DNA of 64,000 nucleotides, from the NCBI GenBank assembly GCA_960531495.1, contig OY482860.1:4143268-4207267 (forward strand), in the 5' to 3' direction. This document shows positions 42,601 to 55,089 of this stretch, piece by piece. The notes beneath the pieces were generated by a model, which had not been told where the DNA came from, made no database searches, and saw only the letters and a program-made list of their open reading frames with translations. A program made the position numbers and the translations under genes. The DNA is from Zeus faber (lineage: Eukaryota; Chordata; Actinopteri; Zeiformes; Zeidae). The first letter of the stretch is position 1. Each line of letters starts with the position of its first letter.

Positions 42601-43300
42601 ACCTGCAGAGCCTCATGCCTGCGGTGCTGACTTCCCTACCTTGCTGTGGTCACAACAGCCACACTTACTCAAAGCCCTAATCAACCGCCATACATCTGCT
42701 GTGGCCGTGCAGAACTGTAATCAATCACCTACATGAACCCAGGAGAGGAGAACATGAGCGTAAGGCAGGACGGCCATGCCTCCGATGCCTCTTCGGTTAA
42801 TAGTGCTTTGACTTTAGAATCACTAATCAGAATCGTCTTATTTTCACCAGGCACATTAACATTTACAAGGAATTTCTTCTGGGAAGGTTTGCACACGTGA
42901 TGAAGCACTGAAATCCACGTTTATGGGGTTCCGCTCATTGAAATCACCGTCAGTGAGACATTTTCCACCCACTCTCCCAAACACACACACGTGTTTGTAT
43001 GAAACTCACTAACAACCACATGCAACCTGTCAACACATGAACCCAGGTTTTGACAAGTGAAACAGTAACTACGGTCGAATGTGCAAAGGCATTTCCAACG
43101 CTGTTAAAAGCAACATAGCCTGCTCGGAATAGTTCACTGCACTTCGATCAACCTTTAGTTTCAACTGCTTTTTGAACCAGACGATTTGAATGGAAAGGAG
43201 TCGATTTGGCCAGAAACCCTGACAGTATGAATATCTTATGTAAAACAGATTATATTGGTCAACAATTTGACAAGTCACTGTAAAAATAATCAATCACAGA
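42601..43300. other. Intron, nothing recognised
   Basis: Non-repetitive-looking sequence; no exon supported. Confidence 0.35.
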
Positions 43301-43615
43301 ACCTCTACCTGTACCCTTCCATATGTCTACAGTACAATACCTCTATTCTACCTTAACTGTACCTCCACTCTACTCCCCTGTACCTCTACCTCACATTCTA
43401 CCTATACTTCTACTATAACTCTACGCTACCAACCTCTATTTTTCATCTACTCTAATGTCCCTCTACTCTACCTCTTATCTACTCTCCCACTGCTCTATCT
43501 CAATCTACTCTTCCTCTACTGTACCTCTACTTTGCTCTACATCTACTATAATCTCCCTTTCACTGACACCACTATTCATCTACTCTACCTCTACTCTACA
43601 CTACCTCTAGATCTA
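43300..43615 (+). repeat. CTCTACC-type degenerate minisatellite
   Basis: Many imperfect copies of (T/A)CCTCTAC(T/C)CTA across 300 bases. C/T/A only on the plus strand, hardly any G. Confidence 0.85.
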
Positions 43616-43726
43616 ACGCATCACAGCCATTTTACATCTTATTTTACAGTTTCTGAGAGAGACATTTACTCTACTTGTGAAACAAATTTTACAGTTGGGG
43701 ACATTATGTCAAGACAACATAATGTC

Positions 43727-43750
43727 TTGATTGATTGATTGATTGATTGA
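43727..43750 (+). repeat. (TTGA)n short tandem repeat
   Basis: Five to six TTGA units. Confidence 0.85.
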
Positions 43751-44654
43751 ATATTATTTGACATTAATCCGACATTCATCTGGCCCTGATTAATGAGACC
43801 CATGTAGCAAAACACAGCATGATGTAGTCATTCACGCTGGAACTCGGACTAGATAATGTAAATTTAGTGAATGTAACCGACCCCTTCACCTTCATCTTCA
43901 TTCAGACACATTGGAGTAAGACAGATTATCTCCCCACGCCCTGCATCCCTCTCTGCCAACACTCCAAACATTTAATCTCCCTTAAAAACCCTCTTAATAA
44001 ACTCTGGGGAAGCCCCGCTTTAGCCCTTAGCAAGAAACAAATGTGGTTTACCATCCTGGAGATCATCAGCACCACCACCCCAGAGCTCTAATACATATTA
44101 ATAGCCCAAGATCCTTATTCAGCCACAGAAGAGGGAAAAGGGGAACAAGATAAACGAGAAGGATGACTTCCAAACCAAAGTGTTGAAAACAATCATTGTT
44201 TTGTAGAAGTCTCAGGTGCCCTAGCCCAGCTCCTGAAAAACTAAAATGTCAATTTATACATAACACGATGACACAAGTTAATTAAAATTAATAAAAAAAT
44301 GAAAAACGCTTTAAATAATAATGTGTGAGGTTTATAATATATTAATCACTGCTGCTGATTAAATATTTAGAAAGGCATCAGAGATGCTGAATGGAGGATG
44401 TGAACAGGGGTGTACAGTGTGTATCAACATTTTACTAAGATGCCTCTGTCCATTAACCCTGAGCCCATCTATCTTCATCACTCTCTCTCAAAAATAAAGG
44501 GACTTACACTGTGGTCCTCTCTCTAACATTAACGCCGGGTTTTACACTGAATCCGAAAACGCATCGTTCAGTGGGATCCTGCCCCCTAGTGGCCACAGGA
44601 TTGCCTGTGTCTGGGTTTTGCATCAAAACGGCTTTCCGGTCGGATCCACCACAA
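43751..44654. other. Intron, nothing recognised
   Basis: No repeat or gene recognised. Confidence 0.35.
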
Positions 44655-44706
44655 CATATATATGCATATATATACATATACATATACATACATATACATA
44701 CATATA
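44655..44706 (+). repeat. (CATA/TATA)n microsatellite
   Basis: Runs up to the left end of the Tc1 element at 44707. Confidence 0.9.
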
Positions 44707-46282
<1,576 letters not shown>

Positions 46283-46290
46283 TATATATA

Positions 46291-47880
46291 CACTCCTCAA
46301 AAAAATAAAGGGAACACTTAAACAACACATCCTAGATCTTGATGAATGAAATATTCCAATCTTTATTCATTACAGAGTGGAATGCGTCGAGAACAAAATA
46401 ACTTAAGAATGATCAATGGAAATCAAAATCATTAACCCATGGAGGTCTGGATTCAGAATGATACTCAAAATAAAAGTGGAAAAGACAGATCACAGGCTGA
46501 TCCACCTTCTGTGGAAGTTCCTCAAGACAATTCAAAATGAGACTTAGTAGTGTGTGTGGCCTCCACGTGCCTTTATGCACTCCCTACAACGTCAGGGCAT
46601 GCTCCTGATGAGACGACGGATGTTCTCCTGAGGGATCTCCTCCCAGACCTGGATCAGGGCATCACTCAACTCCTGGACAGTCTGTGGTGCGACGTGGCGT
46701 CGCTGGATGGAACGAGACATGATGTCCCAGAGGTGCTCGATTGGATTCAGGTCTGGGGAACGGGCAGGGCAGTCCATAGCATCAATGCCTTCGTCATGCA
46801 GGAACTGCTGACACAATCTAGCCACAGGAGGCCGAGCATTGGCATGCATCAGAAGGAACCCAGGGCCCACTGCACCAGCATATGCAGTGCAGACAATGGG
46901 TCTGAGGATCTCATCCCGGTACCTAATGGCAGTCAGGGTACCTCTGGCTAGCACATGGAGGTCTGTGCAGCCCTCCAAGGACATGCCTCCCCAGACTATC
47001 ACTGACCCACCAACAAACCGGTCATGCTGGAGGATGTTGCAGGCAGCAGAACGTTCTCCACGGCGTCTCTAGACTCTGTCACGTTTGTCACGTGCTCAGT
47101 GTGAACCTGCTTTTCGTCCGTGAAGAGCACAGGGATCCAATGGCGAATCTGCCAATCTGGGTGTTCTCTGGCAAATGCCAATCAGGTTGCACGGTGTTGG
47201 GCTGTGAGCACAGGCCCCACTTGGGGAAGTCGGGCCCTCATACCACCCGCACGGAGTCTGTTTCTGACAGTTTGAGCAGAAACATGCACATTAGTGGCCT
47301 GCTGGAGGTCATTTTGTAGGGCTCTGGCAGTGCTCCTCCTGTTCCTCCTTGCACAAAGGAGCAGATAGCGGTCCTGCTGCTGGGTTGTTGTCCTCCAACG
47401 GCCCCTTCCACGTCTCCTGGTGTACTGGCCCGTCTCCTGGTATCTCCTTCATGCTCTTGACACTGTGCTGGGAGACATAGCGCTGGGAGACACAGCAAAC
47501 CTTCTTGCCACAGCACGCATTGATGTGCCATCCTGGATGAGCTGCACTACCTCAGCAAATTCTGTGGGTTGCAGACACCGCCTCATGCTACCTCTAGTGG
47601 TGAGGGCACTGGAAAAATGCAAAAGTGACCAAAAATCAGCCAGAAAAGATGAGGACAGGGTAATGGTCTGTGGCCACCACCTGCAGAACCATTCCTTTTT
47701 AGGGGTTGTCCTGCTCATTGCCTCTCATTTCCACCTGTTGTCTGTTCCATTTGCACAACAGCAGGTTAAATGGATTCACAATCAGTGTTGCTTCCTAACT
47801 GGACAGGTTGATTTCCCAGAAGTGTGATTGACTTGGAGTTACATGATAATGATAATGTGTTCCCGTTATTTTTTAGAGAA

Positions 47881-47881
<1 letters not shown>
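46291..47881 (-). mobile_element. Tc1-like element (family B), full length, decayed
   Basis: The left end is CACTCCTCAAAAAAATAAAG followed by GGAACAC. The right end is diverged (GTGTTCCCGTTATTTTTTAG) and both sit in TA repeats. Minus-strand transposase pieces in order: [40 protein letters not shown] with TDEK (first Asp), MIVWGGMSLEGCTDLHVLAR, LLMHANARPP (second Asp mutated to A: the family has QDNA) and [20 protein letters not shown]. Frame breaks occur at least at 47000, 47240 and 47450. Confidence 0.93.
46592..47002 (-). pseudogene. Tc1 family B transposase C-terminal fragment
   Basis: A 136-codon frame from MIVWGGMSLEGC to RRLIRSMP. It keeps DLNPIEHLW but the second catalytic position reads MHANARPP, so the enzyme would be dead even if the frame were intact. 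Confidence 0.85.
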
Positions 47882-47923
<42 letters not shown>

Positions 47924-47955
47924 TGGCAGTTTTATATCATATATAAGCTGGCGGA

Positions 47956-48011
<56 letters not shown>

Positions 48012-48022
48012 TCCGCCAGCTT
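47882..48022. repeat. Two (TA)n tracts, second in a hairpin with (CA)n
   Basis: (TA)n at 47882-47919. (TA)n(CA)n at 47957-48010 is bracketed by a perfect 13-bp inverted repeat, AAGCTGGCGGAGT (47945-47957) and ACTCCGCCAGCTT (48010-48022). Confidence 0.93.
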
Positions 48023-48200
48023 TTCCGCTGTAGAGCTGGAGAATATATTCTGGTTCATACAGGTGTCTGACATCCATATAAGTCAGTTTCACGACCCCAG
48101 ACGCATTCCAGATTTCGAGAAGTTCTGCATCGACACCATTGAAGTGATCAAATTGAATCTGGTGCACGCAACATCAGATTTGGCCGATGCTAAGACATCA
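48023..48200. other. Unidentified low-repeat segment
   Basis: On the minus strand [20 protein letters not shown] and [20 protein letters not shown] read open into the microsatellite. I do not recognise the protein; chance or an old transposon remnant. Confidence 0.25.
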
Positions 48201-48248
48201 GGGAGTCTGTGTGTATACACAGTCTGTGTGTGTATACACAGACTCCCA
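48201..48248. repeat. Imperfect hairpin at Tc1 end
   Basis: GGGAGTCTGTGTGTATACAC pairs with GTGTATACACAGACTCCC with a TG-slippage mismatch. Confidence 0.8.
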
Positions 48249-48750
48249 CTTTATTAGGAACATTATACTAACCCTGGGTAGGGCCTCCCTTTGCTCTCAA
48301 TACAGCCTCAATTTTTCTTGCCATGGATTTCACAAGATGTTGGAAACTTTCCTTTGAGATTCTGGTCCATGTTGACATGATTGCATCACGCAATTCCTGC
48401 AGATTGGTCAGCTACACATTTATGCTGCGGATCTCCCGTTCTATCACATCCCAAAGGTTTCCTATTGGATTCAGATCTGGTGACTGGGAAGGAAACTGAA
48501 GAACATTGAACTTATTCTCATGTTCATGAAACAAGTTTCATGAACATGAGGCAGGTTGGGTCCATGGATTCATGCTGTTGGCCCCAACTTCTGACCCTAC
48601 CATCTGTGTGCCTCAGCAGGAATGGAGATTCATCAGACCAGGCTACGTTTTTCCAGTCTTCAACTAGTTCAGTTTTGGTGAGCCTGTGCCCACTGGGAGC
48701 TTTTCCATAGAAAGGAATGGACTTCTCACACTCACTGATCACTGTTTGTT
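48240..48750 (-). mobile_element. Tc1-like element (family D), internally deleted
   Basis: The end CACTTTATTAGGAACATTATA is followed by a Tc1 body: CAATACAGCCTCAATTTTTC, ATTGGATTCAGATCTGGTGA. Minus-strand coding remnants: TKTELVEDWKNVAWSDESPF (first Asp) and LLRHTDGRVRSWG. The second half of the transposase is lost at the palindrome (48517-48550) and the other terminal repeat is absent. Confidence 0.85.
48517..48550. repeat. Perfect 16-bp palindrome at Tc1 deletion junction
   Basis: CTCATGTTCATGAAAC (48517-48532), AA, GTTTCATGAACATGAG (48535-48550). Confidence 0.98.
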
Positions 48751-49035
48751 GTTGTCGCTTGTCGGATTCAGTATTAAGCCAGTTTCAGGGAATACTTTCG
48801 GAGAATTGAAATGCAAACCTCATTTATCAAAATTTGATAAATTACATTTAATGTGGATACACATCAAGTGTCATATGCACAGGTGTAATAGTATTGAAAC
48901 ACTTCTAATCGACACATCTAACCCTGTCTACACACAGACCCTACTGGTAGAAAGGGGGTACTGCACAGGACATAAAAAGGTAATGGTCTACAAAGATGTA
49001 TTTCTAGAAAAGTTCAGTGACATAGAGCTCCATCA
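48751..49035. other. Intron, nothing certain
   Basis: No feature recognised; it could be the 5' side of the LTR-like sequence that follows. Confidence 0.3.
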
Positions 49036-49390
49036 TTTGTTTCTTGGAGAAAAGGGGAAATAGTGGCAGACGAGGGGGCGCTGGTTTATGCCCAGAGTCC
49101 AACTAATCAACCTCATTAGTGCTGATTGGTCGGACCTAGCTGTCTTATGTGTTGTCCTGGCTTACAGTGACGATTGCGTGGTACAGGAGACAAGCAAGGC
49201 ACACGGACTCGGACTCTTATTACAACTTTGCTTTATGTTCATGTTTTGGCCAGTGAGCCTTTTGTTTGTTAGTTTTAATAAAGAACACTGTTGTGTCGAC
49301 ACCTCACTTCCCAAAGTCTCCTTCTCCGTTTCCCTCCCTGAACCCGTATCCGTGGGTAGAGTCTCCCACAACGTGTCATCGAAATGTTCA
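49036..49390 (+). mobile_element. LTR-like 3' segment with AATAAA
   Basis: GTGGCAGACGAGGGGGCGCT, ACTCTTATTACAACTTTGC and TTAGTTTTAATAAAGAACAC, then about 110 bases to GTCTCCCACAACGTGTCATC. The AATAAA followed by a C/T-rich terminal region fits a Gypsy-type LTR end. No second LTR or internal coding seen. Confidence 0.35.
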
Positions 49391-49691
49391 TGAAAGTCAT
49401 GAAAACAAAGAATACTAAGTTAACGTGAAAATAATTTTCTGTATCTAGTTAATATGATTTAATTTTTAAGACTTTTCAAGGCTTTGTTGAAATGTTTTGA
49501 TTTGAAATGTGTAGGGCAAACTTTGAACGGAGTTTCCTTAAATGCATCACAAAAAAATAGGATTGGATTCAGCATCGATATCGTTTGTTCCAAATATGCA
49601 CAGAATTACATTTCGAAAGCAGCTTCTCTCCTGGTTCCCTCCATGGAAGTTGTTAAAAAGTCAGATATGGTTGCAATTTAAGAAGGTTTAC

Positions 49692-49804
49692 CTGTATTCC
49701 TCCTGCGTGAAGATGGGAATTCGGGAGGGCTGGAGGACAGTGATCTCTACCAATGTGCTGTTGAACTTCACGGGCTCGCCATCGTCGAAGGCTATCACGT
49801 ACAA
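49692..49804 (-). CDS. pcdh15: pcdh15 exon, EC9 end and EC9-EC10 elbow
   Basis: This 113-base exon starts in phase 0 and ends in phase 2. It encodes [18 protein letters not shown], then [14 protein letters not shown] and TQEEYR, with the last codon split AG|G. AFDDGEP holds the calcium-binding end of EC9. The linker is LQPSRIPIF where a canonical cadherin would have DXNDN, so this junction should bind no calcium. The PCDH15 EC9-EC10 junction is described as a bent, calcium-free elbow. An N-S-T sequon is present. The acceptor CCTCAG follows directly on a TG microsatellite (CA on the plus strand, 49811-49870), so the usual pyrimidine tract is mostly TG dinucleotides. The donor is GTAAAC. Confidence 0.94.
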
Positions 49805-49808
49805 CTGA

Positions 49809-49810
<2 letters not shown>

Positions 49811-49865
<55 letters not shown>

Positions 49866-49870
49866 CACAC
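49811..49870 (+). repeat. (CA)n forming the pyrimidine tract of an acceptor
   Basis: About 28 CA units with one A insertion. On the transcribed strand it is (TG)n, ending 7 bases upstream of the exon at 49804. Confidence 0.97.
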
Positions 49871-50390
49871 CTATTACTATCATCACATTTTTTCCCCCCA
49901 ATTCTATTACATGTGGCTTCCAGGCAGGGTCCCTTAAACGCGCTTGGCATCCTAATGACAAATGGTAGCTAGTGTTATGGGATGTGGTGAGCTGCCTGTA
50001 GCTGTCCCAGAGGAGGAAGACCAATCTATCAATCTACACACCATACTACACACTGCCACCAACGCTATAAACTGGGAAATTAAAACGTGACAACACACCC
50101 GAGGGAACAAAAAATGGATTGGGTGCACAGTGAAGAGATGAATTGAAAGGATTAGGGCTGGCATATGGTCCTTATTTACATTACATTAAAAACCTTGTTA
50201 TAATATCATAACATTGGTAATATTATAGTAATATCGTAGTTTATCTACTCATTCATTGTTATTCATGACTGCGTTATTGTATACATATTTATTCATTCTG
50301 TACAGTATATCCATACTAGCAACCATACTGCCCAAGCCCCAGATATCACCTTGAAACTTAATTTATTCTCTGCAGAGAATTACTTTTGGT
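49871..50390. other. Intron, nothing recognised
   Basis: AT-rich intron between the exon at 49692-49804 and the one at 51594-51734. Confidence 0.4.
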
Positions 50391-50394
50391 ATAT

Positions 50395-50590
50395 TCTGTT
50401 TATTTCTGTTTTTGGGCATTTTTATTTGGCTATTTTGATATATTTGGCAATTCTTTTGTAAATTTGGCAAATTTTCTTTGTATGTATGGCTATTTTTTCC
50501 TTATTTTTTTTGGATATTTAGCTTTTTGGTTATTGTTGCCTGTTCTTGTATATTTGGCTAGGTTTTTATTTTTATTCAGATTGTTAAGCT
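50395..50590 (+). repeat. T-rich minisatellite, TTTGGCTATTTT type
   Basis: Units such as TTTGGCTATTTTGATATATT and TTCTTGTATATTTGGCTAGG. Same family as 13520-13665. Confidence 0.6.
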
Positions 50591-51089
50591 TTGTTACGCT
50601 AATTGTTATTACAGATTACATATTCTGATAGGGGTGAATATTCAGAATCGAAGGTCATTTCTGTGTCTTCCAATGACCTCACAATGCTGAATGTGCATCT
50701 TTTGGCAGCGTAAGATGGACGACAGCCCATAACGCTGACTCTCACTCCCTATTCCTCCTGGATGCAAGGGAAGCCTCATCAGGAGCAGGTGGAGGACATT
50801 ATAGTGTCTATATGAGTTTCACAAGAAATTACTATGTTATTAGTTGAATATTGTCAAATTTCTGCGCCATTGATTTTTGGCATTGGCATTAACACAAATG
50901 GGACATTCTGTGTAGTTGAAATAAATCACCTTTCCCCTATTTGTGATATGAAATGATTGCATTCGTTTTGGCCCTCTCATCAAGACGATTATTAATGAAA
51001 TTCCTCATAATGGAATAATGGAAACTAGCTCTTGTGTTGCAAGATCAATATTGCAAGGCTGCACATCGTGATGACAGGTTTGACGGTTT

Positions 51090-51505
51090 TCCTTTTCGAT
51101 ATTCGGTTCTTGACGAGTCACTTGTTAAAAAGAGTTAAATTTTTGACTCTTGGCTCGTTTGTTTCAGTTGGTGTAGTAACGCATGGTGAGCGGGGGAGGA
51201 CTTCCTGAACGATGAACAAAAGTCAGAAGAGTCGGTCCGGCTCTGAATTGTGAATGGAATTCTCACAAGTATCATTTAATTGTCAAAATTATGAATTTTG
51301 GTGGAATGCAAAGAATAAATCAGTCAGATTCAATATGGATTTTATGAAATACCTTTTTTTGCCTTGGACTTAAATTTAGTTACCGGTGATTATTTTCTCC
51401 AGACTCGTGAGTCATTTAAAAGACTTGATACGACCGAATGGTCCGCCAGTTTTGCATCACTAACTGCCAGTAGGCCATAAGAATAAGCAAAGTTCTATGT
51501 GTTAG
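51090..51505 (+). repeat. hAT-like dispersed repeat, copy 3 (uninterrupted)
   Basis: Contains TTCTTGACGAGTCACTTGTT, GGAGGACTTCCTGAACGATG and GGAATTCTCACAAGTATCAT, and the 3950-4150-like part at 51340-51505. It gives the empty-site sequence for the Rex3 insertion at 20051. Confidence 0.65.
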
Positions 51506-51593
51506 AAATGTTTTTAGTGGTTAACAGGAGAGTGGTGTAGTGCTGAGAGAATATTTTATTGGTTCATTGGAAGGTTGTGAAACTCTGACCAAC

Positions 51594-51734
51594 CTTGAAG
51601 GTGGTGCTGGGCTCCTCGTTGAGGTTGACCCTGGTGATCACCCTCCCAGTCTCCTCCTCCACCTGGAAGATGCTGCCACTGTAGGGAGAGCGGTCCAGGT
51701 CAACTCTGTAGCGCACCAGGCTGGCGGGAGTGCC
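51594..51734 (-). CDS. pcdh15: pcdh15 exon, middle of EC9
   Basis: This 141-base exon has 47 codons, phase 0-0. The acceptor is CTTGCTCAG and the donor AAG|GTTGGT. It encodes the middle of EC9, from [16 protein letters not shown] through [32 protein letters not shown] occupies the LDRE position and gives an Asn for the usual Asp; as I recall the family, PCDH15 proteins share LNEEP. The donor is weak, with T at +3 and G at +4. Exon ends and phases match the flanking exons. Confidence 0.93.
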
Positions 51735-51775
51735 CTGAGCAAGGTAGATTAGTAGATGGTGAATACCCCAACGAA

Positions 51776-51860
51776 TTCAAGATTCAAGATTCAAGGTTCA
51801 AGATTCAAGAGGTTTATTTGTCACATACATATACATACTTTAATACATATATGCAGTAAA
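51776..51860 (-). mobile_element. LINE 3' tail with TTGAATC repeats
   Basis: ATTCAAGATTCAAGATTC repeats, then GTTTATTTGTCACATACATA, ATATGCAGTAAAATGTCAAT. Inverse of the tail at 16932/18661. It lies only about 40 bases upstream of the exon acceptor at 51734. Confidence 0.7.
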
Positions 51861-51989
51861 ATGTCAATGAACACACCCGGTGATTACACACAATATGTTC
51901 TAGACTGAACGCAGTAGCTACCTAAGTATTTCTACTTGACCAACTAACTGGTTCCTAAAATGTCATGGAGTAAGTCGAACGCTATAGAA

Positions 51990-52168
51990 TAAAATAAAAA
52001 TATATAGAATAAAATAAAATAAAATAAAATAAAATACAAGGACACTGTAATCAATAGAATTGATTAGAGTGTCCCTTACACCCTGAGTCAGATGACGGAT
52101 ATGGTGATAGTGAATTGACCCATTATTGTTACTCAACCTTCAAACCTTCAACCTTCAACCTTCAAGCC
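51990..52168 (+). repeat. (AAAAT)n and (CCTTCAA)n simple repeats
   Basis: AAATAAAATAAAATAAAAT at 52005-52035 and CAACCTTCAA.ACCTTCAACC at 52133-52168. Confidence 0.85.
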
Positions 52169-52611
52169 GTAGGTTGAGCTGCCCTGCCATTTGGGAGTCA
52201 GTCGAACCTTGGGTTAGAGCAGAAAACCAGAGAAAGTCCCACTGGAGTTTAACCTCCCTAGAAAGGCTATCTCTCTGAAAATTCATGAAAAATATATTAT
52301 ATAAAAGCTTGGCAAATAAAACAAGAATAAAAACAGGTTTCTCTGATATTCAGAAGTCAAATAGAAAGGTCCCGCACTAGCATCTGACCCACAATGGACC
52401 TCTACATGGACGACTGCAAAGTTTATGGGTTTTAACAGTGAAAATACTGTGAAAAGTACTGTCCAACCCTTGTTGAAATAAAATTTTTGTTTAGTTAAAT
52501 CACCAAAAAAACGTAGTCTCAAGTCGACTCGGTTTTTTCAACTAATTATGATCGGTGCCACTGTGGACGCATTGAAGGAATCTAGATTTGTACCACTTTG
52601 TAGGTAAATCA

Positions 52612-52806
52612 GGTGGAGGGTGGAGGATGGAGGGAGGATGATGGGGGAGAGGAGGATTGAGAATGAAGGATAGAGGAGAGGGGAAGGAGGGAGACGAGGT
52701 TCTAGGAGATGAGGATGGAGGATAAAGGAGAGGAGGATGGAGGAGAGGAGAATGGAGGGTGGAAGGAAAAATGGGTGAGAGAATGGGGATGGGGAGAGGA
52801 GGATTG
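52612..52806 (+). repeat. Polypurine tract, GGAGGAT-rich
   Basis: Nearly pure A/G with T from GGATGG units; reverse complement of the style seen at 9236-9868. Confidence 0.88.
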
Positions 52807-53335
52807 ATGTTTTTTCATTTAATTTCACCTTTATTTTGTTTTCGGGATACATTGAGTGATGAAATTATTAAGCCCTAAATTGACCTTCAGAGCAAGAAAT
52901 TCAAAACCTTTCTGTACAGTGACGTTTTTATAACTGTAGCCATAGTCACCCCACCTCCTCTTGCATATTTGTCTATTCAAAACAAATTATAGTAATTTAA
53001 AGAAACCTCAGAATCACTGATATTTTTATTTAGCCAAGTTTCAGGCAGCCCCAATACATCGATACATTCGAAAAATCACAATCTTGAGATGATCCAATGT
53101 TTGATGTTGATGTTGAAGCAGATTTCCAATATTCAGAGGAATTGATGACCATTGATGACCATTTATATTTTTAAAAGTATGATGAAATAAGGAAGCTGGG
53201 TTAGACTCAGCTGTATGCAATAAGGGGCAGTGGTATGGGACTGTAGGGGTACACTTTGAGCGTTGTATATAAGGTCTAGCAATGGACCTAACGGTGATGG
53301 TTGTATAGTTTGCAGTGGAAGGCCTACCAGTTCCA
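52807..53335. other. Intron, nothing recognised
   Basis: No gene or repeat recognised, except a short tandem GATGTTGATGTTGA near 53103. Confidence 0.35.
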
Positions 53336-53339
53336 TTTA

Positions 53340-53665
53340 GTAGAACTGAGTGGGCTGCAGGAGGATGGGGTGGAGGAGAGGACTGTATAGTGAATGCATG
53401 TGTTGGGATGATAAAGGAGAGAAGGATGGGGATGGAGGAGATGAGGATGGAGGGTGGAGGAGATGAGGATGGAGAAAAGAGGAGAGGATGGAGGGGATGA
53501 GCACCTAGGATGGAGGAGAGGAGGATGGAGGATGGAAAATGGAGGATGGAGAGGAGAGGGATGAGAGGAACAGAGGAATGGTGGAGAGGAAGATGGAGAA
53601 AGGAGGGGAGGAGGATGAAGGATCAAGGAGGGAGAGTGGAAGATGAAGAAAGGAAGAACAGCAGC
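53340..53665 (+). repeat. Polypurine tract, GGATGGAGGA units
   Basis: About 300 bases of A/G-rich GGATGGAGGA(GA) repeats. Long Pro/Ser frames on the minus strand are artefacts. Confidence 0.88.
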
Positions 53666-53865
53666 CAGGGGGGTTGACTGAGTCCCTAAAAAAAAAGAAG
53701 GAAAATACAATGAAATAAAATAAAATAAAAATGTTTCCTTGTTCCCAGAGGGGGAGGTGGTAAAAAGTTATATGAATTGAAAGTGGTAATCCGTGAGATT
53801 ATTTTGTTGAAAGAATCCCAAATTTTATATTTATCTCCTATTTATTTCTACTGAAATATTATTAT

Positions 53866-53866
53866 A

Positions 53867-53906
<40 letters not shown>
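53866..53906 (+). repeat. (ATT)n microsatellite
   Basis: About 13 ATT units. Confidence 0.93.
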
Positions 53907-53908
<2 letters not shown>

Positions 53909-54087
53909 TAAATGCTGCGCTCTGTGGCACCAGGCAGACGCAGGTAAAAAAATATGTTGAATTAAAGCGGTAATCCGTCAGATTGTTTAATTATCTCATG
54001 TTTTCTTATATTAAAAATCTTTATTTAGCTTAGCAAATGGATAAAAGGAGGAACATGAGGTGCAATGAGCACCTCTTCATAAAGTCT

Positions 54088-54125
54088 TGGATGGATGGAT
54101 GGATGGATGAATGGATGGAAGGATA
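54088..54125 (+). repeat. (GGAT)n microsatellite
   Basis: About nine GGAT-type units. Confidence 0.85.
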
Positions 54126-54342
54126 GATGGATTAATAAATGAATGAATAAATTAATACCTAGACTCAATGAACACCTCTTCATAAAGTGTTGAATGTAAC
54201 TTTTGAAGTCATTAAATAATAAAAATAATAACAAATAAACAAAAACACAATTATTAAAAAATATTAAAAAAAAACTGACAAAGAAATTAAAAATATAAAT
54301 AAAACAAAATTGATCTTGGATGTGCTTCTGATATGTGTGGTC

Positions 54343-54735
54343 TCGTCCATTGCTGCCTGCAGCTATATTTTTTATTATTATTTTGCTCAGATTTGTATTA
54401 TTATTTTTTTCCTTAGCATTATTCGGGCTAAAAGTGTCTGGCACACAACAACCGCTGACATGGTTGAGGTCTCATTAGAAAGGGGATGTCTCAGAAATCT
54501 CTTTGTTTAAGTTTTATTAATATCGATCTACATTTGGAGCAGGAATTAGTGAAAAACTGCTGAAAATAGCTGGAAGCAGCTAAACGTTCGTGCATCAATG
54601 ATATTCCAACGTTCTACAACTTCACCACTCATCATCCAATCCATTATTTATGTGCAGGTTGTAGATCTGGGGGGGCATTCGCATCGTGGGAGGTGTATGC
54701 TGTAGACTCCATTGTTCTGTAGTGGTTGCTTTGGG
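54343..54735 (+). repeat. Dispersed repeat X, uninterrupted copy
   Basis: Holds contiguously what is split between 39136-39415 and 38555-38760. Just downstream, TTTGTAAATAAACCCATTC leads to a CA-type end like an LTR, into which the hAT inserted. Confidence 0.75.
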
Positions 54736-55089
54736 TAGTATCTGCGCTACAACACCCAGCATTTAATTTGTATTTGATCTCTTTTGCCTTTTTTGTAAAT
54801 AAACCCATTCAGTTTGCATCTAACCCGGTGTCATGTCCCTCCTTATTTTGCGGCATTCGACCCAGTCGTAACTACGGTTGGGCACCGAAAACCGGTGCCA
54901 GCATCTACCGGACAGAACCGTAACGCAGGCTGTGCAATAAACACATCACAAAAAACTGCCTGAAATGCGTTAAATAAGAAAAAAAAAAATATTTACATGC
55001 GCCGTACATCGTAAGCTCGTGAAATTTGAATGTTGACAATCCTTACTCAACCCCTATTAAGCTCACGGCCTCCCAGCGCCACTAGAGGC

